This document shows, piece by piece, positions 7,876 to 16,524 of a DNA stretch of 64,000 bases. A program made the position numbers and the translations under genes. Every line of letters starts with the position of its first letter. Within the stretch, counting starts at the first letter, position 1. Under the pieces are notes generated by a model. That model had not been told where the DNA came from, ran no database searches, and saw nothing but the letters and a program-made list of their open reading frames with translations. Source of the DNA: CAZUAQ01 sp964618455 (GTDB lineage Bacteria > Planctomycetota > Phycisphaerae > UBA1845 > PWPN01); assembly GCA_964618455.1 (NCBI GenBank), contig CAZUAQ010000012.1, positions 1-64,000 of the forward strand. Direction: 5' to 3'.

Positions 7876-9282
7876 TTATCGTGACTCGGGTCCAGCTTCA
7901 TCCTCACCCGCGTACGTTACGATGCTCATGGCCAGGGTCCACCGGTTCGAGTGGAACGTTCGTCGGCCGTTGCCCGCCACGCGGTCGACCTTCAAGCCTT
8001 CATAGTAAGCATAACCCATCTTGTAATAATCCCCGTCGGCGTAAGCCATGATCGGGCGCGACGCGATGATCTCGACGAGGTAGGTCTTGCCCGGTTCGAG
8101 CTTCACCTCACCCGGCAGGTACGCGAACTGGAAGAGCTTGCAGGGGAGCTTGTAGAAGGCTTCCGTACCCTCGGGCCGCTTGGGATATTCGGGATAGCGA
8201 ATGATCGGTCGCACCGGCGAGTCGCGGCCGACCGCGAACTTGCTCACGCCGATGGGATGCTCCCATTCCCCGTCGGGGCGAATGCGGATCTCGCACTCCA
8301 CGGGTTCGTCGCCGCCATCGGTCCCGGCGTAGAAGGTGATCCCCGCCAGGCTGGTGCCGTGGGCGGTGAAGGTCTGCCCCCAGCTCGTCGTGGGTCGATG
8401 GCCGGGGATGAAGAGCTCCCACTCTTCGCTGCGGATATGATGCTCGACAATCTGGCCGTGGGCGTTGCCGAAGATCAGGCAGCAGAGGTCGCCTTCGACC
8501 GGCCGGCCGTCGACGAAGACGTTCCCATCGGCATAACCGTCGCCTTCGTCGGGACGGATGAAAGCGTCAAGCCGGAAGTGGCTGCCCCCGTGGCGGTACG
8601 CGCCGACGCGGACGGCGTACCGGCGGCCGGGCTCAACCTCCATGTCGCCGTGACGCCACCCGATCCGCGGGTATTCGTGATCGCTGTGCGTCGCGCTGAC
8701 ATGGTCGGATGTCCCTTCGCCGGCTTCCGTCACGTAGATCAACTCGCCGTCGTGGGCATCCTTGTGGACGCTCACGTTGATCTTGTTGCCCCACTCGGCG
8801 AACTTCGGCCCGTCGAAGAACATGAGTCCGTAGAGCTGCGTGCTGCGCGGCTGGATGATCTGGTAGAAGTCCTTGCCGCGTGTCATGTATTCCTTGTCCC
8901 AGACCTCCGGGTAGCCGGGCGGCGCACAGGCGTACTCGCAGGGGATCGGCCAGTCCCGCGACTCGGCCGGCGAGAAACCGGCGATGATGACCGGAGGCGT
9001 TTCGAAACGATCGAACGTGGCGATCAAGCAATGCGGCTTCCCGGACTCGCCCATCTTCAATGTGAATCGCGCCTGATCATCAATGCGGGCGCCGATACCC
9101 TTCGACGCTCCCTTCGCGAATACCTCGACCCAGCCGGGATGATCGGCGAAGGGTTGCGTGCCCGGCTGACCGGTGACGTAGGGGATGGTGAACCGGTGCG
9201 ACTGGGCGGTGGCAGTCGTGGTCATCATGCTGATGGTCAGAAGGGTAACCAGGCCTCGTGATGTGGACGTCTGTCGGATCAT
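7876..9282 (-). CDS. Secreted protein of unknown function
   Basis: About 468 residues. The start is taken at the ATG at 9282, where MIRQ... is preceded by GGAGG nine bases upstream; the frame remains open further, but the extra residues do not look like protein. The N-terminus is a signal peptide with a hydrophobic core around residues 10-22 and an Ala-Gln cleavage region. The mature part is rich in Trp, Tyr, Pro and Gly, with beta-rich segments repeating phrases such as EPGKTYLVEI and EPGRRYAVRV, suggesting tandem beta-sandwich modules. I do not recognise a catalytic motif. It follows the oxidoreductase gene (9425) in the same direction with a terminator-like hairpin between them. Confidence 0.55.
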   Translation of the reverse strand: MIRQTSTSRGLVTLLTISMMTTTATAQSHRFTIPYVTGQPGTQPFADHPGWVEVFAKGASKGIGARIDDQARFTLKMGESGKPHCLIATFDRFETPPVIIAGFSPAESRDWPIPCEYACAPPGYPEVWDKEYMTRGKDFYQIIQPRSTQLYGLMFFDGPKFAEWGNKINVSVHKDAHDGELIYVTEAGEGTSDHVSATHSDHEYPRIGWRHGDMEVEPGRRYAVRVGAYRHGGSHFRLDAFIRPDEGDGYADGNVFVDGRPVEGDLCCLIFGNAHGQIVEHHIRSEEWELFIPGHRPTTSWGQTFTAHGTSLAGITFYAGTDGGDEPVECEIRIRPDGEWEHPIGVSKFAVGRDSPVRPIIRYPEYPKRPEGTEAFYKLPCKLFQFAYLPGEVKLEPGKTYLVEIIASRPIMAYADGDYYKMGYAYYEGLKVDRVAGNGRRTFHSNRWTLAMSIVTYAGEDEAGPESR

Positions 9283-9366
9283 CTGGCGATGCCTCCAGAA
9301 GGGTGAGTGCTCGTGGGCGCGATCCAGCCCGAATTCACGATACCCGCGAATGGGGGATGCGCATAG

Positions 9367-9396
9367 AAAAGGCCGGGCCCTAGCGGCGCCCGGCCT
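9367..9396 (-). terminator. Rho-independent terminator after the oxidoreductase gene
   Basis: AGGCCGGGC (9370-9378) pairs with GCCCGGCCT (9388-9396) around a nine-base loop, and four A on the plus strand (9367-9370) give a short U run on the leftward transcript. It lies 28 bases beyond the stop of the gene ending at 9425. Confidence 0.6.
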
Positions 9397-9424
9397 GTCG
9401 GTGCCTTGAGAACGACGGCAGAAA

Positions 9425-10900
9425 TCAGGCAATCTTGATGTCGTTTTCCGGTGCGGCGTCGTCGTAGGGATCGAACCATTCCGGCTTCATCTCGACGCGC
9501 TGCTTGGCCGCCATGGCCAGGTTGGAGACGAGGGCGACGACGGCATCGTTCAGGGCGACGCGGCCGTGACAGCGCGGGTAGCGCCGTTTGTCCTCCGGCT
9601 TGAACTCCTTCTTGCCCACCTCGGGCCACTGGATCTCGTCGGGGTTCCGGATGAGCCAGGCCATGTGCTCCTGCTCCTCGCGATAGCCGCGGCTGGTGAG
9701 CGTGTCCTGCGTGCCGACCCCGGTTCCCCACGCGGCGGTGGATCCCGAGTCCGCCATGGGACGCGCGAGGCGCTGTTCGGCCCAGGTGACGCGGGTGTTC
9801 CGCGTGTCGTGACCCTCACGGAACACGTACGCTTCGGCTTCCTTGTCGATGATCATCGTGGCGCTGCTGCCGTTGACCTGCTCACCGTAGCCGTCGAAGG
9901 CGTTGGTCGAGATCGACGAGTAGGTGACCACCGCGTTGTGGGCATCCTCACCGAATTCGTAATTCAGGAAGACGTGATCGTCGATGTCGCGATCGTCGGA
10001 GAACCAGGACTTCCGGCCGGTGCCGAGGATGGCCTGCGGCAGCTTGTGGTGCAGGAAGATGCTGGCGGCATCGAGCTGGTGGCTGCCCAGTTCGACCATG
10101 AGTCCGCCGCCGGTCCTGTTGTCGATGCGCCAGCGGATGAGCTGCTCGATGCTGTCGAAGCCGTTGGCTTTCAGCTCCTCGGGATTGGCCATGTAATAGA
10201 CCCGATCCTCGTAGGGAATCTCGGGGTGCCAACTGTCGTCGCGCGTCTGGTTTCGATGCCAGTATGCGTCGATATGGCGGATGCCGCCGAGAAATTCCTG
10301 CTCGATCAGCGCCAGGGCGTTGGCGTAGAGGTAGCTGTAGTGCCGCTGATGGCCGATGGCGAGCAGCTTCTTGGCTTCGTCAGCGGCCCGGACCATTTCC
10401 TTGCACTCGGTGACGGTCTTGGCCATCAGCTTCTCGCAGAGCACGTGCTTGCCCTTTTCGATGGCGTCGACGGTCATCTGCTTGTGCAGGAAGAGCGGCG
10501 TCGCGATGACGATCAGTTCGATGTCCTCGCGTTCGAGCATGTCGCGATAGTCGACGTAGAGCTCCACATCGGCGGCTTCCGCGCCGTACTTCTCCTTGAA
10601 GAGCCGGCGGGCGCGCTTCTGGCTCGACGGGCGGATGTCGGAGAAGGCGACGAACTTCACGTAGTCGGGATTGCTCTGCGAGATATGAGCGTAGCACCCC
10701 TGGTTGCCGGTGCCGATGAGCCCGGCTTTGACGGGGCCGCCCTCCTTGATCCGGTCGTAGCCCCAATAGGCACCGGCCGCGCCGATTCCACCCGCGGCCA
10801 CGCCGGAGAGCATCTGGCGACGGGTAAGGCGGGCGATGCGATCCACACCGTCATTGAAGTTGTCCCTGCCGATCTGTCGTTGCTTATCGTTGAGTGCCAT
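9425..10900 (-). CDS. Gfo/Idh/MocA family oxidoreductase, Tat-type N-terminus
   Basis: A 491-residue NAD(P)-dependent sugar or polyol dehydrogenase-like protein. After a twin-arginine-like motif (TRRQML) and Ala/Gly-rich hydrophobic stretch comes a Rossmann core starting VKAGLIGTGNQG, then the family motif KHVLCEKLMAKT, in which CEK supplies the conserved Lys. Planctomycetes have many exported members of this family with unknown substrates. The start is the ATG at 10900, with an AGGCAGGA-type ribosome site. Longer forms to 11017 run into non-coding-like sequence. The upstream neighbour at 11075 (DoxX-like) is co-directional after 175 bases, an association often seen in this phylum. Confidence 0.85.
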   Translation of the reverse strand: MALNDKQRQIGRDNFNDGVDRIARLTRRQMLSGVAAGGIGAAGAYWGYDRIKEGGPVKAGLIGTGNQGCYAHISQSNPDYVKFVAFSDIRPSSQKRARRLFKEKYGAEAADVELYVDYRDMLEREDIELIVIATPLFLHKQMTVDAIEKGKHVLCEKLMAKTVTECKEMVRAADEAKKLLAIGHQRHYSYLYANALALIEQEFLGGIRHIDAYWHRNQTRDDSWHPEIPYEDRVYYMANPEELKANGFDSIEQLIRWRIDNRTGGGLMVELGSHQLDAASIFLHHKLPQAILGTGRKSWFSDDRDIDDHVFLNYEFGEDAHNAVVTYSSISTNAFDGYGEQVNGSSATMIIDKEAEAYVFREGHDTRNTRVTWAEQRLARPMADSGSTAAWGTGVGTQDTLTSRGYREEQEHMAWLIRNPDEIQWPEVGKKEFKPEDKRRYPRCHGRVALNDAVVALVSNLAMAAKQRVEMKPEWFDPYDDAAPENDIKIA

Positions 10901-11074
10901 GATTCCTGCCTTTTGCTTGGCTTGCGAGTCGAGCCTCACGGGCGGGTGAAGCTTCCGATGTCTTCGTTGTCCTCTGGCGTATCCGATCCAAACGGCACAA
11001 CCGGCGTGCCGTGTCATGAAACAGTCGTTCGATCGTCGCTCCCGGGACCATCGCTGCTCGCGGGAGATCCCCGA

Positions 11075-12955
11075 TCACGCTTCCTTCCGACGTCCTCCGC
11101 CGAACAGGGCTCGCCCGATCGGGGCGAGCAGGCCGTCCAGTCCGAACCATCGCCCGACGCCCGAACTGGCGATCATGAGCAGGGCGATGATCTCGATCAG
11201 GTTCTTGTTCACGATGAAGTAATGCCCTTCGGCCATGGGCGAGGCGGGCAGTCCGGGCCACGGCGGCATGCACATGTAGTAGAGCGTGATCAACGCCGCG
11301 CCCGCCAGGGCGGAAAGCCGCGTGAACAACCCGAGCATCAGGCAGCACCCGGCGATGGTCAGGCCGAGCATGTTGCCCCAGTTGATCAGGTAGTGGTACC
11401 ACCAGGGATCGGGCTCGCGCGGCACCGGGCCGGCCTTCATCTGATCCTGAACGTCCAGGTCCATGAACATCTCTTCACTGAAGGTCTCCATCTTGGCCGG
11501 ATCGAGATCGTTCAGGGGTGTTTCAATGCGGGCCAGCAGCGCGTTCTTGGCGGCGTTCTTTTTCTTGTACATGTCGAGCAGGCGTTCCTGATCGAAGACA
11601 CCGCCCTGGCTCGATTCGGCCCCGCTCTTTTCCATCTCGTCGATCTCTTCGAGAAGCTTGAAGTAGTCCATCCGGGCCATCTCGAAGTCGCTGAGATCGT
11701 CGAGCTTGGCGGCGCGCTGGACATCCTCGGGCACATCGTCGGGGAGGGCCTCCACCGCCGTCCGTTGGACGGCGGGCAGGGCGGGCTCGTCGAAAAGATA
11801 GGCCACGTAGTTCGTGTCGCGATCACTGCCGATCTTCTTCTGTTCCCGGTAACGCCAGCCATAGATGGACTGATGGTACTCCTCGAACGCCTTGACCAGT
11901 TCCCAGGCGACGATTTCGCCGTACTTCGCGCGGGCCTCGTCGTCATCGAGGAACGAGCGACGATCGTCCTTGAAGTAGTAATAGGGCTTGAGCACCTTGT
12001 CGTAACGGTGCGTGATCAGGCCGTTGACGTAACTTTCTGTAAGCCAGGACAGGTCTTCATAGTCGGGATCGTACTGATGGTCGACGAGCTCTTTGATCTG
12101 TGATTCGGAAAGCCCGATGAGATCTTTGGGTTCTTGCGATGGACTCGGTGGTTTGAGCACCGGTATGGCTGGTAAATCCTCCTTGTCCGCGATGGCTTCG
12201 GCCATACGCTTATCCAACTCCGCAAGATTCTCCTCCGCCGCCTTGATCCGCTGGGTGAGTGCGTCGCGCGTCTCCGGCGACGTTTCCTCGACGTCGGCGT
12301 TCATGTCAGCGATCTTCTCTTCAATGCGCTCCTTGGCCAGTTCGATTGCTCTACCATGCCCACTGCGAACCTGGTCGTCGAGTTGCTTTATCAACGGTGG
12401 GAAGTAGTCCAGCAGCTCCTGCCGACAGGATGCCATGTCCTCCAGGCAGCGGGAGGTTCCGGAAGCGAGTTCGAGTCCTGCGGGCGGTTCCCCATCGACG
12501 CGCTTAAGTATCGCCATCGCTTCGCGATAGTGCGTCAATGCATCCTGGAACTCCTTCGAGGCGAAGATGGTGCGCACGTTGTCCTCATCGTCGAGGCCGT
12601 TCATCTTGCGGTCGAGGAATTGCTTGAAGATGGCCACCTGCTCTTCCGTCAAGTCGTAATGCGCGGCGGCGCGCGCGGCCCGATCTTCCATGCGGTCCTT
12701 GGCCGTTTCCTCGGAGAGGCGTGCCTCGGCATGCGGATCCGGGACGAGTTTCAGGAAGAGCGGCCGCAGCGGTCCGGTGGAGGCGAGCAGGTAGCCCTCC
12801 GCCGTCCAGTGGTCCTGCCGCAGTTTCCAGCAGCCTTCATAAGCGAGGTGCCACCCGATGGCGATCCGAAGCAGCACGAAAAACATGACGGCGAGTCCGC
12901 CGCAGGTGACCAGAGAGGTCCGTGGTCTTGCCGGTTGAGGAGTTTGCTGTGCCAT
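11075..12955 (-). CDS. DoxX-like membrane protein with very large periplasmic insertion
   Basis: A 626-residue protein. One hydrophobic helix lies at residues 18-40, followed by YEGCWKL, the usual opening of DoxX proteins. At the C-terminus are three or four more helices (about 495-600) that include GLFTRLSALAG and the NKNLIEIIALL stretch typical of the family. Between them lie about 430 mostly hydrophilic residues, rich in Glu, Asp and Lys, with likely coiled-coil segments and repeated ISKE/LSES-type phrases. Ordinary DoxX proteins have only about 130-180 residues, so the insert is the bulk of this protein and probably faces the periplasm. It is transcribed before the oxidoreductase at 9425-10900. 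DoxX proteins are linked to thiol and oxidative stress systems in other bacteria; the role here is not known. Confidence 0.7.
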   Translation of the reverse strand: MAQQTPQPARPRTSLVTCGGLAVMFFVLLRIAIGWHLAYEGCWKLRQDHWTAEGYLLASTGPLRPLFLKLVPDPHAEARLSEETAKDRMEDRAARAAAHYDLTEEQVAIFKQFLDRKMNGLDDEDNVRTIFASKEFQDALTHYREAMAILKRVDGEPPAGLELASGTSRCLEDMASCRQELLDYFPPLIKQLDDQVRSGHGRAIELAKERIEEKIADMNADVEETSPETRDALTQRIKAAEENLAELDKRMAEAIADKEDLPAIPVLKPPSPSQEPKDLIGLSESQIKELVDHQYDPDYEDLSWLTESYVNGLITHRYDKVLKPYYYFKDDRRSFLDDDEARAKYGEIVAWELVKAFEEYHQSIYGWRYREQKKIGSDRDTNYVAYLFDEPALPAVQRTAVEALPDDVPEDVQRAAKLDDLSDFEMARMDYFKLLEEIDEMEKSGAESSQGGVFDQERLLDMYKKKNAAKNALLARIETPLNDLDPAKMETFSEEMFMDLDVQDQMKAGPVPREPDPWWYHYLINWGNMLGLTIAGCCLMLGLFTRLSALAGAALITLYYMCMPPWPGLPASPMAEGHYFIVNKNLIEIIALLMIASSGVGRWFGLDGLLAPIGRALFGGGRRKEA

Positions 12956-13205
12956 GATGCTCTCTTTGATGAAACGGTCTCGGAATCTCGAGCCACTCGA
13001 TCAAGGGGTCGATGCGTGCGGAATGACTCGTCCTGGCGGTAAATACGTCCCGCAAGGCGGGAACGCCACCTGAAATTCTTTCGTGTACCCAGTTAGACAC
13101 GGCTCACGCTCCCGGGTTGGGGATTTCGATCGCCTTGTCGTGAATTCGCATGTTTTCTGAAAGGTGCGACAACCTTACCCGTCGGGCCGGGACGCCGGAG
13201 TTGGG

Positions 13206-14360
13206 TCATACACGATAGCCATCGTCCTGATCGCGCCTTCGCCGCTGCTGCAGGTCGGCATCGAGATTCAGATGGATATCCTCCGCCGCCAGATTGAGGG
13301 CCACCACGCGGGGTGATGACGGATCGTGGTCCCGCCCCGTGCGACTCGGCACGAGGAGGGCTCCCACGTCGCGGTGATTTTGGCAGAATTCGATAGCTTT
13401 GTCGAGTCCCATGACGTAGAGGGCGGTGGCCAGGGCGTCGGCGGAGGCGCCGTCACGCGTGATCGCGGTGGCGGAGGCCAGATCGCTCTGCGCGGGGCGG
13501 CCCGTACGCGGGTCGAGCACGTGTCCGTAGCGCCTGCCGTCGATCTCGAAAAACTGCTGCGCATCGCCGGAGGTGCCCATGGCCCGGTCCGAGAGGAGGA
13601 GCGTGGCCAGGCGCCGCGCGGGGTCCTCCGGATCCTGGAGGCCCACCAGCCAGCCGCGCGGATCCTCCGGGGCGTGTCCCATCGCCGCCAGGCTGCTCGT
13701 GCCGCCCTGCATCAGCGCATCCGAGACGCCGCACTCTTCGCGTAGAAGTTTCAGCGCGCGGTCGATGGCGAACCCTTTGCCGATGCTGCCGAGGTTGATC
13801 TCGATGTCGGGCGAATCGTAGCGCACCGAGCGTGCCTTCTCGTCAAGGATGACATGGCCGATGCCCGATGCCTGGAGGAAACGCTGCAGTTCGTCATCCG
13901 GGGGGATGCGCTTGGGGCCTTTGAAGAATCCCCATGCCTTGATCAGCGTGCCGATGGCCGCGTCGAATGTCCCGTCGGTGATCTGCGTCAGGTGGCGGCA
14001 TCGCTCGAGGAGCTCGTACAGCAGGTAATCAACGACGACGGGCGATTCGTGGGCGTGGCGATTGACCCGGGTCATCATGCTGGTCTCGCGGTACACCGTC
14101 AGGATCTCTTCGAGGCGGTCGATCTCGTCGAGCGCCGCCTCGCCCAGGGGCAGCGGTTCGCCGAGGTTCGGGGGAAGGTAGACGGTGAATTCGCACGCCA
14201 TCGCCTGGCGCGACACGGCCCAGCAGCCGGCCAGCGCATCCCCGTCGGGGGCGGCCGTGTTTCGCTCCGACATGAGCGCGGAGAGAAGGCCGCCCATCGA
14301 GGTACCCAGCCCGCGGGGGGTCAGCAGATTCCTTCGCGACCAGTGAGGTTCTTTCGGCAT
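13206..14360 (-). CDS. apbE: FAD:protein FMN transferase
   Basis: ApbE moves FMN from FAD onto a Thr or Ser of target proteins such as Nqr/Rnf subunits. The protein shows the family features in order: a MACEFTVY opening after a short exported N-terminus, TDGTFDAAIG, INLGSIGKGFAID, the GGTSSLAAMG segment, and HVLDPRTGRPA followed by ASADALATALYVMG near the C-terminus. The length (about 384 residues) is normal. I chose the ATG at 14360 (MPKEPHW...) over an upstream TTG. A double Arg and hydrophobic region at the N-terminus suggest Tat-type export or lipoprotein-like anchoring. No Nqr or Rnf genes are in the window, so the acceptor protein is unknown. Confidence 0.92.
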   Translation of the reverse strand: MPKEPHWSRRNLLTPRGLGTSMGGLLSALMSERNTAAPDGDALAGCWAVSRQAMACEFTVYLPPNLGEPLPLGEAALDEIDRLEEILTVYRETSMMTRVNRHAHESPVVVDYLLYELLERCRHLTQITDGTFDAAIGTLIKAWGFFKGPKRIPPDDELQRFLQASGIGHVILDEKARSVRYDSPDIEINLGSIGKGFAIDRALKLLREECGVSDALMQGGTSSLAAMGHAPEDPRGWLVGLQDPEDPARRLATLLLSDRAMGTSGDAQQFFEIDGRRYGHVLDPRTGRPAQSDLASATAITRDGASADALATALYVMGLDKAIEFCQNHRDVGALLVPSRTGRDHDPSSPRVVALNLAAEDIHLNLDADLQQRRRRDQDDGYRV

Positions 14361-14458
14361 GCGCGACTCTCGATTCAATCCATCACAATATAGTCACCCT
14401 TCCGGCGGGATGCGAACGAACAGGACGGACGCTACAGGGATTGACTGGGCGGAATCGC

Positions 14459-15247
14459 TTACTCGCGCACGGTGACGGCTGTGCCCCGGGCAGCTTGAAA
14501 CGCGTCGGCGGCACTGCCCTGGTTCACGGCGATTTCGAGCATCTGCGTGCTGCCGACAAGGGCCAGCGGTTCTCCCTGCTTCACGTCCGAATAGGTGTGA
14601 GCCAACGGGCCGATCTTCTGATCGCCGATATAGACGTTCAGTTCCCGTCGCAACGACATGGCGGCGTTCAGATCAATCTCGGAGATGTTGGTGATGAGGT
14701 TGCCGAAATGATCGACCAGCAGGACCTGCCCGTCGATGTTGCCATTCTCGTGCACCGTGGGGGAGGCGAGGGCGATGGACTCGATGTGATCGGCGACCGG
14801 TCCCAATTGCTCCAGGCGGGCTCCGCGCGAGAGGTGGGCGGCGACGGGAGCCATGATGTCACGGCCATGGAAGGTGTTCGACAGAATGCTGGCGAAGAAG
14901 CGGCGATTCTCCACGACACGGACGTCCTGCAGTTCGGCGTCGCGATGGATGAGCGTGAGTATGCCGTTGTCCGGAGCGATGACCACGCGGTCCTGGTACT
15001 GAGCGGCCAGGATGCGGCGTTGTGTGCCGACGCCCGGATCGACCACCGCCACGAAGATCGTGCCCGCGGGAAAGAAAGGAAAGGCCTGCCGGAGCGTGAA
15101 CGCGCCGTGCAGGACATCCTGGGCGGGAATGTCGTGAGTCACGTCCGCTAACACGGCGCGCGGGTCGATCTGCAGGATCATGCCTCGCGTGCAGGCGACG
15201 TAATGATCCCTGCTGCCGAAGTCGGTCATCAAGGCAATGATGGACAT
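14459..15247 (-). CDS. S-adenosyl-L-methionine hydroxide adenosyltransferase (SAM hydrolase, DUF62 family)
   Basis: The 262-residue protein belongs to the chlorinase/fluorinase-like family, in which most members split SAM with water-derived hydroxide into adenosine and methionine. It has the opening MTDFGSRDHYV, the VVDPGVGT motif, APDNG, and FHGRDIMAPVAAHL carrying the Asp/His residues typical of the hydrolase form. The conserved NIDGQVLLVDHFGNLITNI segment starts the C-terminal domain. Its physiological role is unclear in most bacteria. It is co-directional with apbE (99 bases apart) and divergent from the aldolase at 15472. Confidence 0.88.
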   Translation of the reverse strand: MSIIALMTDFGSRDHYVACTRGMILQIDPRAVLADVTHDIPAQDVLHGAFTLRQAFPFFPAGTIFVAVVDPGVGTQRRILAAQYQDRVVIAPDNGILTLIHRDAELQDVRVVENRRFFASILSNTFHGRDIMAPVAAHLSRGARLEQLGPVADHIESIALASPTVHENGNIDGQVLLVDHFGNLITNISEIDLNAAMSLRRELNVYIGDQKIGPLAHTYSDVKQGEPLALVGSTQMLEIAVNQGSAADAFQAARGTAVTVRE

Positions 15248-15471
15248 CGCGGGCCCTCGTGGATGGCGTGGATCATCGGAATCCGTTCGATCGGCCCCAT
15301 TATCGGAGTGTGTTCGGGCAAGTCAATCGAGTCGTTAGGTTCGCGAACGGCCGCCGGCAAGCCGCAAGGGATCCGGTGAAGACGCGGATGGATGTTGACA
15401 CTGTTTTTCTCCAAGCCGACAATCACATTTCTGTCCCATCTCTGCGGAAGCCAGGTAAGGAGGATCTTCCC

Positions 15472-16440
15472 GTGAACGACAAAGCGCCCTGGATCACCTA
15501 CCGCCCCGAGTTGAAGGTCCTGGATTGCACGATTCGCGACGGCGGCCTGATGAACGATCACCAGTTCGACGATGCCATGGTCAAGGCGGTGTACGAGACG
15601 TGCATTGCCGCGGGCATCGACTACATGGAGATCGGCTACAAGGCCTCGAAGAAGCTGTTTGCCCGGGACAAATTCGGCGACTGGAAGTTCTGCGACGAAG
15701 ACGCCATCCGCCGCATCGTGGGCGAGAACGACAGCCCCCTGAAGCTTACGGTGATGGCCGACGCCGAGAAGTGCGACTACAAGGAGGACATCCCGCCGAA
15801 AGACCAGTCCGTCGTGGACATCATCCGCGTCGCGACGTACGCGCACCAGATCCCCACGGCGGTGGCCATGATCAAGGACGCGCACGACAAGGGCTACGAG
15901 ACGACGTGCAACATCATGGCGATCTCGGTGGTGAAAGAGAAAGAAATCGACCAGGTACTCGAGGAACTCGCCGAGACGCCGACGCAGACCATCGTGGTGG
16001 TGGACAGCTTCGGCGCGTTGTACGGGGAACAGGTGGCGGCGCTGGTCAAGAAGTACAAGGAAGTCGCCGACGCCACCGGCAAGCAGGTCGGCATTCATGC
16101 CCACAACAATCAGCAGCTTGCTTTCGCGAACACGATCGAGGCCATCGTCCAGGGGGCGAACCTCGCCGACGCCACGATGATGGGCCTCGGCCGCGGCGCG
16201 GGGAACTGCCCGATGGAACTGCTGCTCGGCTTTCTGCGGAATCCCAAGTTCCACATTCGCCCGGTGTATGAACTCCTGGAGAAACACATTCTCCCGATCC
16301 GCAAGAAGGTGCAGTGGGGCGCGCTGATTCCGTACAACATCTCCGGCCAGTTCAACCAGCATCCGCGTGATGCCATGAAACTGATCGAGGGCGGTAAGGG
16401 TGAGGATTTCGTGCGCTTCTACGACGAGAGCATCGAGTAA
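15472..16440 (+). CDS. DRE-TIM aldolase-like enzyme (HMGL/4-hydroxy-2-oxovalerate aldolase superfamily)
   Basis: The start is a GTG at 15472, fixed by an excellent AAGGAGGA site at 15457-15464, seven bases upstream; 322 residues. LDCTIRDGGL carries the DRE-TIM Arg-Asp pair that binds divalent metal and the enolate, and GIHAHNNQQLAFANTIEA is the metal-binding His-x-His strand. MGLGRGAGNCPMELLLGFL is the conserved phosphate-loop-like stretch. The family cleaves or forms carbon-carbon bonds next to a 2-oxo acid, for example 4-hydroxy-2-oxovalerate aldolase or citramalate synthase. The exact substrate cannot be set from sequence, and no aldehyde dehydrogenase partner lies alongside, so a degradative pyruvate aldolase is less likely. 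Confidence 0.85.
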   Translation: MNDKAPWITYRPELKVLDCTIRDGGLMNDHQFDDAMVKAVYETCIAAGIDYMEIGYKASKKLFARDKFGDWKFCDEDAIRRIVGENDSPLKLTVMADAEKCDYKEDIPPKDQSVVDIIRVATYAHQIPTAVAMIKDAHDKGYETTCNIMAISVVKEKEIDQVLEELAETPTQTIVVVDSFGALYGEQVAALVKKYKEVADATGKQVGIHAHNNQQLAFANTIEAIVQGANLADATMMGLGRGAGNCPMELLLGFLRNPKFHIRPVYELLEKHILPIRKKVQWGALIPYNISGQFNQHPRDAMKLIEGGKGEDFVRFYDESIE

Positions 16441-16524
16441 CCGACGCTTTTCCTGCCGCATCTGTCATGATGGAATGCTGCGATTCTGGCGGCGAGGCGT
16501 GAGCGCTGCGCCGGAAGGGGTGGG

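Noticed and set aside
9566..12103. Long rightward open frame (845 codons) opposite the oxidoreductase and DoxX-like genes
   Set aside because: It spans two well-supported genes on the other strand and has the Val/Asp/Gly/Leu-rich composition typical of antisense frames in GC-rich DNA.
15259..15471. Upstream in-frame extension of the aldolase gene
   Set aside because: The strong AAGGAGGA site at 15457-15464 fixes the GTG start at 15472; the extra residues have no family match.
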